Of a stretch of 64,000 nucleotides of DNA, positions 53,725 through 61,415 are shown in pieces. Numbering within the stretch: position 1 is the stretch's first letter; each line of letters begins with the position of its first letter. Below the pieces are notes generated by a model. It saw only the letters and a program-made list of their open reading frames with translations, was not told the origin of the DNA and searched no databases. Both the position numbers and the translations under genes were made by a program. The DNA lies in contig NZ_CP107921.1 in the NCBI RefSeq assembly GCF_036014215.1, forward strand, positions 3,521,001-3,585,000. The letters run 5' to 3'. Source of the DNA: Streptomyces sp. NBC_00440 (GTDB lineage Bacteria > Actinomycetota > Actinomycetes > Streptomycetales > Streptomycetaceae).

Positions 53725-55028
53725 TCCGCATCCTCGGTATCCAGCTCCGGCGGTCGGCCGCTCTCGGCGCCGCGCTCCTGATAGCCGCCACCGGCACGAT
53801 CGTGCTCCACGCCACCGCGGGGCGCTGGTCCGCCGGGTGGATGGCGCTGGTCATGACGGAGCGCGAATACCTCGCGGCTCTCTCGCCCCTCGCGATGGCC
53901 GCCGGTGCCTGGCAGTCCTTTTCCGAGCACCGGGCGAACGTCGCCGAGCTGTTCGCCAGCGTGCCCCGCCCGCGAACGCGGCGCATCGTGCCGATCCTGG
54001 TCACGACCGCGCTGGCGGTTCTCGTCGCGTACCTGGTCACGCTCCTCGCGGCGGCGCCACGGATCGCCGGCACGGCGCGCTACCTGCCGCCGGCCGCCTT
54101 TGCCGTCGTGGCCGTCGGGCTGATCGCGATGATCGCCTCGGTCTGGATCGGGCTGGCCGTCGGGCGCCTGGTGCCGGCGCTCGCCACCGCACCCGCGCTG
54201 GCCGTGACCGGCTTCGCGCTGCTGGTCTTCGCGCCCCACGCCCTGCCGGACGGCGGAGACATGGCGGCGTTCTCCCCGATGGGGCGGAGCAGGTTCAGCG
54301 ATTACGACACCGTCAGCGGCGGGGTCAGCGTCGCCCAGGGCCTCTGGCTGGTCGCGCTCGCGGTGGCCGGCGTCGTGCTCTTCGCCGTACGGGAACGTAA
54401 GTTCGCGTTCGCCGCGCTGTTGCCGCTGGCGATCGGGGCGACAGCCACGGCCCTGATCGTGCCGACCGGCGGTGCCTACGACCGGGGAACGCTCGACCCG
54501 GTCGCCCAGGAACTGGTGTGCACCGCGGACACCCCGCGGGTCTGCGTCAGCCGGGCGCACGAAGGTCTGCTGCCCGAGGTGGCCTCCAGAGCCCGGCACG
54601 CGTTGCGACTCCTGTCGAAGACATCGGTCGTCACGGCGCACGAGGACACCAGCACGCTCTTTCCGCCCACCTCGCCGAAGTCCAGGGCCGACACCGCGCT
54701 GATGACGATCGCGGTCGGCAAGGACGGTCACCTCGCCCACCCGGGCCGGCTCGAACCGACCCTGCTCACCGGGGTGTTCACCGGACCTCTCAGCTGCACG
54801 GACACCGGGAACTTCGAGGTCGCCACCGCTGCCGCCTACTGGCTGCTCGACCGGGAGCCGGCCGTCGGCCCCGATGGCCTCGAATTCGCCGACCCGAAGG
54901 CCGTCGAGCTCTGGAAGGGTCTGAAGGCACTGCCGCAGGCCGAGGCCGGCACCCGGGTGACCGCCGTCCACCGGGCCGCCCAGAAGTGCCAGGACACCAC
55001 CAACCTCCTGACGCGGAGCGCCCGATGA
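53721..55028 (+). CDS. ABC transporter permease-type membrane protein
   Basis: A 435-residue protein. About six helices in the first ~240 residues (LGAALLIAATGTIVLHATAG, FAVVAVGLIAMIASVWIGLA, VAQGLWLVALAVAGVVLFAV), then a ~190-residue outer domain containing paired cysteines (ELVCTADTPRVCVSR, GPLSCTDTGNF, AAQKCQDTTN). The overall design fits a membrane partner of the preceding ATPase. The cysteine-rich outer domain might sense or bind the substrate. ATGA joins it to both neighbours. Confidence 0.82.
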   Translation: MIRILGIQLRRSAALGAALLIAATGTIVLHATAGRWSAGWMALVMTEREYLAALSPLAMAAGAWQSFSEHRANVAELFASVPRPRTRRIVPILVTTALAVLVAYLVTLLAAAPRIAGTARYLPPAAFAVVAVGLIAMIASVWIGLAVGRLVPALATAPALAVTGFALLVFAPHALPDGGDMAAFSPMGRSRFSDYDTVSGGVSVAQGLWLVALAVAGVVLFAVRERKFAFAALLPLAIGATATALIVPTGGAYDRGTLDPVAQELVCTADTPRVCVSRAHEGLLPEVASRARHALRLLSKTSVVTAHEDTSTLFPPTSPKSRADTALMTIAVGKDGHLAHPGRLEPTLLTGVFTGPLSCTDTGNFEVATAAAYWLLDREPAVGPDGLEFADPKAVELWKGLKALPQAEAGTRVTAVHRAAQKCQDTTNLLTRSAR

Positions 55029-55621
55029 GAGGGCTGACGCTCTACGTCCGCTCGCACCGGGCGCCGGCCGCACTCGGCGCGGCGGTCGCGGCCACCGCCA
55101 TCGCATGGCTGCTTGCGACGGTCTTCAGCGACGCGCGCGAGGTGAGCAGCTCCGTACTCGCCCTGACGGCGCTGCTCCTCGTGGCCGTCGTCACCACGAC
55201 GCTCGGCGGCCCCGACGACACCCTGGACCGCACGGCGGCGAGGCCGTGGGGGTGGCTGCGGATGTCCCACCTGACCGCGGCCCTGGGATGCATGGTCATG
55301 CTCCTGGTGGCCACGCTGCTCACCGGTACGCAGTTCGGGCCGTTCGGATGTGCCGTCCGCGACACGGCCGGCCTGCTGGGCCTGACCGCCCTGGGGGCGG
55401 CCACGACCGGCACCGCTCGGGCGTGGTTCCTGCCACTCGGGTGGACGCTCGGCGCGGCCATGTTCCCGGGCGCGGGCACTGGGGGTGAGGCACTGACCTG
55501 GCAGACACAGGCACCCGACAGCCGGCCCGCGGCCATGGTCGCGGCAGCGCTCGCCGTCGCGGGATTCGCCGCTTACGTGAGCCGGGGCCCACGCCCCCGA
55601 ACGTCGTCGGAGAACGTCTGA
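55025..55621 (+). CDS. Membrane protein, last gene of the ECF/ABC operon
   Basis: A 198-residue protein with about five or six helices (APAALGAAVAATAIAWLLAT, VLALTALLLVAVVTTTLGGP, HLTAALGCMVMLLVATLLTG, TGTARAWFLPLGWTLGAAMF, AAMVAAALAVAGFAAYVSRG). It opens MRGLTLYVRSHRAPA, like a permease N-terminus, and is probably the second permease subunit. ATGA overlap with the preceding gene. No family name recognised. Confidence 0.78.
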   Translation: MRGLTLYVRSHRAPAALGAAVAATAIAWLLATVFSDAREVSSSVLALTALLLVAVVTTTLGGPDDTLDRTAARPWGWLRMSHLTAALGCMVMLLVATLLTGTQFGPFGCAVRDTAGLLGLTALGAATTGTARAWFLPLGWTLGAAMFPGAGTGGEALTWQTQAPDSRPAAMVAAALAVAGFAAYVSRGPRPRTSSENV

Positions 55622-55661
55622 CGCTGACAGGCGGATACCGGCACACGGCAAGGTGGTGGCG

Positions 55662-56087
55662 TCAGGCGGGCTGCAGGGCGGGCGTTGCCGGAGCGGCCAC
55701 GGCCCTGCGGGTCTCGCGCATGATCAGCAGGCCATTGACCACCATCAGTGTCGCGGTCAGGCAGTGGACGCCGAGCGCAGTGGCCACGGAGCCGTGGTGG
55801 GCCAGCACGGTGGTCATGTCGCCGTACGCGGCGAGGGACTCCACCAGCAGCGTCCAGCCCAGCGCCCGGCGGTGGCCCGTCACCAGCAGGATGCCCAGGA
55901 CCAGGGCCAGGACGACGTCGCGGATTCCCTTGATGATCAGGAAGCCGCCACCGTCGCCGGCGGGCGGGCTCGGCAGGCCGAAGCCCGCCGCCGCCGTCTC
56001 CGGACTCAGGATGAACTCCGTCCCGAACCAGAGGATGAAGAGGATGAAGGCGGCGGCCAGGACGGTGTTGATCTTCTTCAGTAACAC
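55662..56087 (-). CDS. DUF4267 membrane protein
   Basis: A 141-residue protein with four hydrophobic helices (INTVLAAAFILFILWFGTEF, FLIIKGIRDVVLALVLGILL, GWTLLVESLAAYGDMTTVLA, LTATLMVVNGLLIMRETRRA). The RD-and-glycine pattern is that of DUF4267, a small family often found next to a TetR regulator. The function is unknown. It lies 78 bp after the DUF1772 gene and is probably co-transcribed with it. Confidence 0.82.
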   Translation of the reverse strand: MLLKKINTVLAAAFILFILWFGTEFILSPETAAAGFGLPSPPAGDGGGFLIIKGIRDVVLALVLGILLVTGHRRALGWTLLVESLAAYGDMTTVLAHHGSVATALGVHCLTATLMVVNGLLIMRETRRAVAAPATPALQPA

Positions 56088-56165
56088 TGTTCTTCTCCTT
56101 GCGGGGCTTCGTCAGCTCGGTGAGCTTCGTGGGATTGCTGAGTCCTGTGGCACCGGCCCGCGGGC

Positions 56166-56612
56166 TCAGACGAGGGCGGCGACGAGCAGGGTGAAGGCGG
56201 CGATGAGGATGGCGACGCGGACATAGTGGAAGCGGTCCCAGCGGTGCATCTGCTCCTTCCAGTCCTCGGGCCGGTTCTCGGGGGTCCACGTCTTGCCCTG
56301 GTTGTTGATCGGGACGAGCAGCAGGAGCGACATGACCACGCTGACGAGCAGCAGCGCGCCGGCGGTGACGACGAGGCCGGTCCCGTGGTGGTGCCATCCG
56401 GCGATGGCCCAGACCGCGGCGAGGACGAGTGAGCCGATGTACCAGAACGGCATCACGGCGCCGAGCATCCGGCCCCCGTGGCTGCGGGCGAGCTGACCGC
56501 TGTCCTCGGGAAGTGCGTTGAAGATCGGGTTCATGACGAAGGCGACGGAGAACTCCACCCCCACCATCAGTCCGAAGGCCACGGTGGTGACGACCTGAAG
56601 CGCATCGAGCAT
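56166..56612 (-). CDS. DUF1772 membrane protein
   Basis: A 148-residue integral membrane protein from ATG 56612 (GGAGGG 7 nt upstream). Helices: LQVVTTVAFGLMVGVEFSVA, MPFWYIGSLVLAAVWAIAGW, LLLVSVVMSLLLLVPINNQG and VRVAILIAAFTLLVAALV. PINNQGKTWTPENRPEDWKEQMHRWDRFHYVR is the characteristic DUF1772 block, quoted here in two parts: PINNQGKTW and RWDRFHYVR. It diverges from the TetR gene, with three CTAG palindromes between, so it is probably under that repressor. Confidence 0.85.
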   Translation of the reverse strand: MLDALQVVTTVAFGLMVGVEFSVAFVMNPIFNALPEDSGQLARSHGGRMLGAVMPFWYIGSLVLAAVWAIAGWHHHGTGLVVTAGALLLVSVVMSLLLLVPINNQGKTWTPENRPEDWKEQMHRWDRFHYVRVAILIAAFTLLVAALV

Positions 56613-56629
56613 GACGATCCCTCCGAAAT

Positions 56630-56693
56630 CTAGCGTTGCTAGCCAATGAAGCAAGGCTAGTACTAGTGCCGATCGCTTGTCTAGCGGTGCTAG
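56630..56693. promoter_or_regulatory. Three CTAG palindromes between DUF1772 and TetR genes
   Basis: CTAGCGTTGCTAG (56630-56642) and CTAGCGGTGCTAG (56681-56693) share perfect 5-bp arms; CTAGTACTAG (56657-56666) lies between. The outer two start exactly 51 bp apart. The right one overlaps TAGAAT (56691-56696), whose end is 6 nt from the TetR ATG, consistent with a leaderless transcript; the left overlaps a TTGCTT-N16-TAGATT promoter on the minus strand. Confidence 0.65.
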
Positions 56694-56702
56694 AATCGAA
56701 TC

Positions 56703-57281
56703 ATGTCGGTACAGGAACGCAAGGAGCGTGAACGGGCGGGCCGCGAGCGTCTCATCGTGGCGACGGCCCGTGAACTCGCCGAGCAGCAGGGCTGGGACGC
56801 GGTCACCACCCGCCGGCTCGCCGAGCGCATCGAGTACAGCCAGCCCGTCCTCTACAGCCACTTCCGCGGCAAACGGGAGATCATCGGCGCCGTCGCCCTT
56901 GAGGGCTCCACCGAGATGGCCGCGGCGCTGCGGGCCGCGACCTCCGCCGCGGACGGCCCCCGCGCCCGGGTCACCGCCCTCGCCCGCGCCTACCTCGACT
57001 TCGCCGCACGCAACCCGGCGGTCTACGACGCCATCTTCCAGCTCGACGGCGGCCTGGCGTTCGCACAGGAGGACACCCCGGAACCACTCAAGGACGCCTT
57101 CGCCGCGCTACTGGAGACGCTCGGCGAGGTCGCCGGGGACCACGTCCACCCGGGGCTGTTCACCGAGGTGTTCTGGGCGGCCCTGCACGGCCTTGCGACC
57201 CTGGGCCGGTCGGGACGCCTGCCCCCGGAGGACACCGAGCAGAGGGTGGAGCTGCTGGTGGACCGGCTCGCCATGGTCTGA
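56703..57281 (+). CDS. TetR/AcrR-family regulator
   Basis: A 192-residue regulator. Helix-turn-helix: RLIVATARELAEQQGWDAVT, RLAERIEYSQPVLYSHFRGK (about 18-60). The ligand domain carries ARAYLDFAARNPAVYDAIFQ and ends ELLVDRLAMV, the WHG-domain (TetR_C_13-like) type. The divergent DUF1772/DUF4267 operon is its likely target and the CTAG palindromes in the gap its likely operators. The mRNA may be leaderless. Confidence 0.92.
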   Translation: MSVQERKERERAGRERLIVATARELAEQQGWDAVTTRRLAERIEYSQPVLYSHFRGKREIIGAVALEGSTEMAAALRAATSAADGPRARVTALARAYLDFAARNPAVYDAIFQLDGGLAFAQEDTPEPLKDAFAALLETLGEVAGDHVHPGLFTEVFWAALHGLATLGRSGRLPPEDTEQRVELLVDRLAMV

Positions 57282-57375
57282 CACGCCAACCCGGCGGGCA
57301 CGCAGCCGGGGCCCGCACCCCGGACGGGCACCCGCCCCGGCAGCCGCGATGCTCATTGATTCACGGGCCGGGGGT

Positions 57376-57588
57376 TCAGACGGTGCCGAACTCTCCGGTC
57401 TTGACGCCTGCCACGAAGGAGGCGAACGCGGTGGCGGGGATGTCCAGAACCGGACCGCTCGGGTTCTTGGAGTCACGGACGGGGACCACGCCGCGCGGGG
57501 CAACCAGGTTGGCCGCGACCTCGATGCAGGCGCCACCGTTGTTGCTGTACGAGGACTTGAACCAACGGGGGGAGAGTTCGGTGGTCAC
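57376..57588 (-). CDS. DUF397 protein (copy 1)
   Basis: A 70-residue DUF397 protein: PRWFKSSYSNNGGACIEVAA, VPVRDSKNPSGPVLDIPATA, FASFVAGVKTGEFG. DUF397 proteins normally follow an XRE/DUF5753 regulator and act with it in developmental control. The GTG start overlaps (GTGA) the stop of a truncated regulator remnant. A stretch of 88 bp (57410-57497) is identical to the second copy at 60965-61052. Confidence 0.9.
   Translation of the reverse strand: MTTELSPRWFKSSYSNNGGACIEVAANLVAPRGVVPVRDSKNPSGPVLDIPATAFASFVAGVKTGEFGTV
57410..57497. repeat. 88-bp exact repeat, copy 1 (within DUF397 gene 1)
   Basis: These 88 bases read the same as 60965-61052. Outside the block the two genes diverge quickly on the 5' side, which suggests duplication followed by gene conversion. 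Confidence 0.85.
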
Positions 57589-58099
57589 GGGGTGCCTCGT
57601 AACTGGCTGATCATGGCCACAGACGACGCCTGGGAGCGCGCTTCGGCTTGCAATTGATGGTAGGCCGTGAGCAGCGGCAGCACGAACGTACTTTCCCTTT
57701 CGAGATGCCCCCGATGCGCGGACTCGGCGTACGACACGAGTTGGCGGTCCGGCAGCGTAAGTATGTACAGGGGCAGGTGAACGGGCGGTGCTCCCCCATC
57801 TCGTACGACATCATCGCCCTGCGTACATCAACAGGCGCGTCGGTCCGAAGGAATGGCGCAACGGTATTCACGAGGAACGCTGCGGCGAGCGGCCTGGCAG
57901 TACGACCCCCGAATTGATCATCCATGGACGAGAGTTGTTCCGTCATGGCGGTGACCGTGGCCATGTCGGACATGCCTATGCGAGTCCTGGTCCCTCGCTG
58001 AGCACCTTCCATACGCCCCACCACATCAGGCCAGTCGGGCACGGTGAGGGCAACTGAGAAGAGGGCAGCATTGAGCACGCTCCGGCGGGAGGGGTCCAT
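57585..58099 (-). pseudogene. Chimeric remnant of two XRE-family regulators
   Basis: Two unrelated regulator pieces meet near 57800-57805. The right part, from ATG 58099, is MDPSRRSVLNAALFSVALTV, TRIGMSDMATVTAMTEQLSS, DDQFGGRTARPLAAAFLVNT and PVDVRRAMMS, the middle part of an XRE-TPR protein without its DNA-binding domain. The left part is in another frame: PPVHLPLYILTLPDRQLVSY, AESAHRGHLERESTFVLPLL, TAYHQLQAEARSQASSVAMI, which is the C-terminus of a DUF5753-type regulator and ends inside the DUF397 start as an intact one would. A deletion fused the two. No complete protein can be made. Confidence 0.7.
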
Positions 58100-58123
58100 G
58101 TCTGTCCTTCCGAGATCAATGGC

Positions 58124-58810
58124 TTACTTCCGGGATGCCGTCACGAGCAGCGTGTCAGCGGTGCGCTGCCTGCCGCCGGGTGCAGGCAGCACGTCGACGG
58201 TGATGTCGGACAGCCCAGCCGCGTCGAGCAGCTTCGCCCACAGGTGTTCTTGGAGTACCCAGCGGCGCATCGTGGTCGGGGTTCCGTCCGGTGCCTTCGC
58301 CGGGATGTCGGCGTGCACGACATCTGTCTCAGCGGGCTCGCCGTTCAGGTAGTGGGCGAGGGTGGAGAAGACCAGCCGGCCGCCGGGCCGCAGCGCGGCA
58401 CCCGCGACCGGCAGCAGGTCGCGCGGGTCGGTGAAGTCGACGGCCCCGAAGACGCTGTACAGCACGTCGTAGGAACCGTGCATGGTGCGCAGGTGCTCCA
58501 CGACGTCGGCGTGCACCAGGTGCAGGCGCGGAGCGAGGTCGGAGTAGAGGCCGGTGGCCATGGCGTGCTGGGCGGCGGAGGCGTCGACCGCGACGACCCG
58601 GGCGGGCTGGTGACGGGCCACCAGGTGGGCGGCGTGCCGGGCGGATCCGGCGCCGAGGTCACCGACGCACCGGCCGGTCAGGTCGCCGAGGGCTTCCGAG
58701 CCAGGCCCGCCGTCCTGGCCCCAGGCCCAGTAGAAGGTCTCGGGGACGGCCTGATCGGTGGCGGCACGGGTGCGGCCGTAGTGGTGCCAGAGGTCAGCGG
58801 AGGTCGTCAT
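58124..58810 (-). CDS. Class I SAM-dependent methyltransferase
   Basis: A 228-residue Rossmann-fold methyltransferase from ATG 58810 (MTTSADLWHHYGRTRAAT). SAM-binding motif I is CVGDLGAGSARHAAHLV, motif II VVAVDASAAQHAMA, post-II VHADVVEHLRTMHGSYDVLY and motif III ALRPGGRLVFSTLAH. The acceptor substrate is unknown. Similar methyltransferases sit beside XRE regulators and the glycine-rich-domain-like protein found next door, so these three genes are probably a functional set. Confidence 0.9.
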   Translation of the reverse strand: MTTSADLWHHYGRTRAATDQAVPETFYWAWGQDGGPGSEALGDLTGRCVGDLGAGSARHAAHLVARHQPARVVAVDASAAQHAMATGLYSDLAPRLHLVHADVVEHLRTMHGSYDVLYSVFGAVDFTDPRDLLPVAGAALRPGGRLVFSTLAHYLNGEPAETDVVHADIPAKAPDGTPTTMRRWVLQEHLWAKLLDAAGLSDITVDVLPAPGGRQRTADTLLVTASRK

Positions 58811-58929
58811 CACCCGCCTCATCCTGGCCGGTGCGCGCCTGGAACGGTCCGGTTCGGCGGAATCTCACCCGTACAGGGCTTGGCGCTCCTGGCCGAGCGG
58901 CCAGGAGCGCCAAGGGAACGCGGGGCGGG

Positions 58930-59391
58930 TCAGTGTGAGTCGCTGCCGGGGTGGCACGGGCCGCACGGCGCGGCATCCGCCCACAGCGGCAGGTCGACCT
59001 CCCAGCCGTCGGCGGCGACCAGGTGTGCCGTCCGCATCACCGAGCCGTCCTCCTTGAAATCGACGAGCGGGATGTGGTGGAGGAAGTGCCCGCCGTTGTG
59101 CCGGTCGCACAGCTCGGCGTACGCCACGGTGTCCAGGATGATCATGTGCACACCGATGTCCACGAGGCTGCTGGGCGCCAGCCCCAGCTTCTCGCCACGG
59201 CGCTTCATCGCGGTCAGCAGGTAGGCGTAGCCCTGCCCGAGGACACGGGCGGCCATCACCGAGTCGTACGGGTAGTCACGCTGCAGGAGCGCCACCTGCT
59301 TCTCCCACAAGGCGACCGGCACGACGTCACGCACGGAGCGGACCGGGCCGGTCGCCGGGTCGGTGACCTGGGGTGCAGCTGCGGTTGCCAT
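58930..59391 (-). CDS. Glycine-rich-domain-like (GRDP-type) hypothetical protein
   Basis: A 153-residue protein from ATG 59391 (GGAGG 6 nt upstream). Its core VDIGVHMIILDTVAYAELCD and NGGHFLHHIPLVDF resemble proteins in which the equivalent segment is DVxWHxFIL...YxxFCxxxxGxFxHH, a conserved His/Cys pattern that may bind metal. The C-terminal DAAPCGPCHPGSDSH adds two Cys. It diverges from the XRE-TPR gene; no enzymatic role is known. Confidence 0.72.
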   Translation of the reverse strand: MATAAAPQVTDPATGPVRSVRDVVPVALWEKQVALLQRDYPYDSVMAARVLGQGYAYLLTAMKRRGEKLGLAPSSLVDIGVHMIILDTVAYAELCDRHNGGHFLHHIPLVDFKEDGSVMRTAHLVAADGWEVDLPLWADAAPCGPCHPGSDSH

Positions 59392-59473
59392 GATGCCTCC
59401 GGTGGTCGGCGCCCCGCGGATCGGAGCGACGCGTCCAGCACACCGCACCCACCGGCCAAGCAGTGATCAACTG

Positions 59474-59510
59474 GCATGCTGTGCAAGGCGTTTGCATGTC
59501 GTGCAAACGG
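59474..59510. promoter_or_regulatory. Two GCATG-GTGCAA operator-like repeats before the XRE-TPR gene
   Basis: Two 17-bp copies (59474-59490 and 59494-59510) match at 14 positions, spaced 20 bp, and the second lies in the inverted repeat TTTGCA-N5-TGCAAA (59491-59507). The site is in the divergent gap between the GRDP-like gene and the XRE-TPR gene. Confidence 0.5.
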
Positions 59511-59578
59511 TCTCGACGTCCCCGCCGGGTGCCCGTACCGTGAAACGCCCCCGACTGTGCAGTGTGGGAGGGGTCTTG

Positions 59579-60872
59579 ATGCCCGTTGACCCGCTCTGGA
59601 CCACTCTGAAAGTGCGCGAGCTGACCGCGCAACGGCGCCCCGGCGCGCTGATCCGGCTCGGCCGCGAGCACCGCGCGTGGACGCTTGCGGTGCTCGGGGA
59701 CCGGCTTGGCTGTTCCCCGGCCACCGTCTCCCGCCTCGAACGCCGCGCTCGGGTCGTTGATCTCGCTCTGGTGCACCGCGCCGCAGAGGAAGTGGGGGTG
59801 CCCCTACACGTCCTGGTGAGTTCCCTGGCGCCGCTCCCCCCAAGAGCATCAGCGGCCACTAGAGTGACGGCCAGTCTGCGTGACGCCGAGGAGGGACCCC
59901 ATGCGCCGCCGTACACTGCTCACCGCCACGGCGGCCGCCGTGCCGGCCGCCCTTCTGGTGGGGCTCGACGAAGCCCTGGCCGATACCCCCGCCCCGCCGG
60001 GTGCCGGGCCGCTCGACACCCGGCTGGCCGCAGCCCGCGCGATGTTCGACCAGGGCACCCACGGGCAGCTGCTCGCCACCCTGCCCGGCCTCATCGCCGA
60101 CGCGCACTCCGCCGCCCGCTCCCGCCGCGCCCTGAACCAGGCCCGCCTGTCTTCCGTATACAGCCTCGCCTCAGCCGTACTCGTCAAGGTCGGCTCCTAC
60201 GACCGCGCCCGGCTCACCGCGGACCGCGCCCGCACCTGGGCCGAGGTCTCCGGCTCACCGCTCGCCACGGCGGCAGCCGCCCGGGAGCTCGCGATCGTGC
60301 TGCGCCACCAGGACCAAGGTGCCGTCGCCCAGCGGCTGATGACGGCGGCGGCCTCCGCCGTGGAGGCCACCGGACTGCGCACGGACGCTTCTTCCGCCGC
60401 GTACGCACAGATGCTCTGCACCCTGGCCTACACCACCGCCCGGAGTGGCCAGCGCACTGAGGCCCTGGCGATGACAGAGGAGGCACGCCGCGCCGCCCGC
60501 AGGCTCCCGGCCACGGCCCCGGCCGGGCGCCTGTTCTCCATCAGCCCGCCCGCCGTTGACCTGTACGCCGTCGGCGTCCACTGGGCGCTCGGCGACGCCG
60601 GCGCCGCGCTGGAAGCCGGAAAGAACCTGCGCGCCAGTCAATTCCCGACCGCAGAGCGGAAAGCGCGCATGGGTACGGACATGGCGCGCGCCTGGTGGGC
60701 ATGGAACCGTCCCGAGCAGACCGCCCGCGCACTGCTGGACGCCTACCGGGCCAGCCCCGGTGAAGTCCGGGACCGGCCCGCGATCCGCGCCATCGTCGAC
60801 GACCTCGCCGACCGGCACCCGCACACCAGCGGCGTACGCGAGCTGCACACCGCTGTGGCGCAGCCCAGGTAA
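59579..60872 (+). pseudogene. XRE-TPR regulator interrupted by a single-base frameshift
   Basis: Frame one from ATG 59579 gives a helix-turn-helix domain (TLAVLGDRLGCSPATVSRLE, RRARVVDLALVHRAAEEVGV). At 59893-59895 (GGG in GAGGAGGGACCCC) it shifts into nonsense Arg/Pro sequence. Frame two from there is the expected continuation: MRRRTLLTATAAAVPAALLV then a helical, TPR-like domain (VKVGSYDRARLTADRARTWA, MLCTLAYTTARSGQRTEALA, VDLYAVGVHWALGDAGAALE) to the stop at 60872. Removing one G gives a single 430-residue protein of normal architecture. A real mutation or an assembly error; a separate gene from GTG 59880 is less likely because the HTH frame has no stop nearby. Confidence 0.75.
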
Positions 60873-60933
60873 GAGCGTCCAAGGCGTCTGCTCGAACGCG
60901 TTCTGGCACCAAATGACCGGTAGGAGGCTCTCC

Positions 60934-61140
60934 CTACCTGTCGACCTCTCCGTCCTTGACGCCCGCCACGAAGGAGGCGAACGCGGTGGCGGGGATGTCC
61001 AGAACCGGACCGCTCGGGTTCTTGGAGTCACGGACGGGGACCACGCCGCGCGAGGCGATGAGGTGGGAGGCGACCTCGATGCACTGACCGCCGTTGCCGC
61101 TGTACGAGGACTTGAGCCAACGGGGAGTTTCAGTCGTCAC
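60934..61140 (-). CDS. DUF397 protein (copy 2)
   Basis: A 68-residue DUF397 protein: PRWLKSSYSGNGGQCIEVAS, HLIASRGVVPVRDSKNPSGP, VLDIPATAFASFVAGVKDGE. It is a paralogue of copy 1 and shares an 88-bp identical block. GTG start; it overlaps by 11 bp the stop of a truncated regulator C-terminus. Confidence 0.9.
   Translation of the reverse strand: MTTETPRWLKSSYSGNGGQCIEVASHLIASRGVVPVRDSKNPSGPVLDIPATAFASFVAGVKDGEVDR
60965..61052. repeat. 88-bp exact repeat, copy 2 (within DUF397 gene 2)
   Basis: Identical to 57410-57497, in the same orientation, 3.6 kb away. Recombination between the two would delete the methyltransferase, GRDP-like and XRE-TPR genes. Confidence 0.85.
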
Positions 61141-61225
61141 GGGTGCCCTTTCGTAACTGGTCGATCATGGCCACGGTTGCCGCTTGGGAGACAGCTTCGG
61201 CCTGTAGCTGATGGTAGGCGGTCAG
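61130..61225 (-). pseudogene. C-terminal stump of an XRE/DUF5753 regulator
   Basis: The minus strand reads LTAYHQLQAEAVSQAATVAM then IDQLRKGTRDD and stop, matching the end of the stump before DUF397 copy 1 and of intact DUF5753 regulators that overlap a DUF397 gene. Upstream of 61225 the similarity stops abruptly, so the rest of the regulator has been lost. The 61226-61415 stretch holds no convincing gene. Confidence 0.65.
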
Positions 61226-61415
61226 TCCCCGAGCAGGTGCGGACCCCAACTCCCGTAGAGCTTACGGAACATCACCCGGACCCGGGCGCCGAAGCGGACC
61301 GCCTGCTCACCCTGATCGTACGGGGAATCAGCCCGCGAACCTGACCGGGGACGGGGCGCTGCGTGCGGCTGCCGGCAAGGCGAGGCGGCTACCGTCAAGA
61401 CACGTGCGGCTGCCG

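Noticed and set aside
61226..61344. Plus-strand tail ADRLLTLIVRGISPRT that looks like the end of a TetR regulator
   Set aside because: Too short and without any upstream helix-turn-helix; could be a chance frame or a small remnant.
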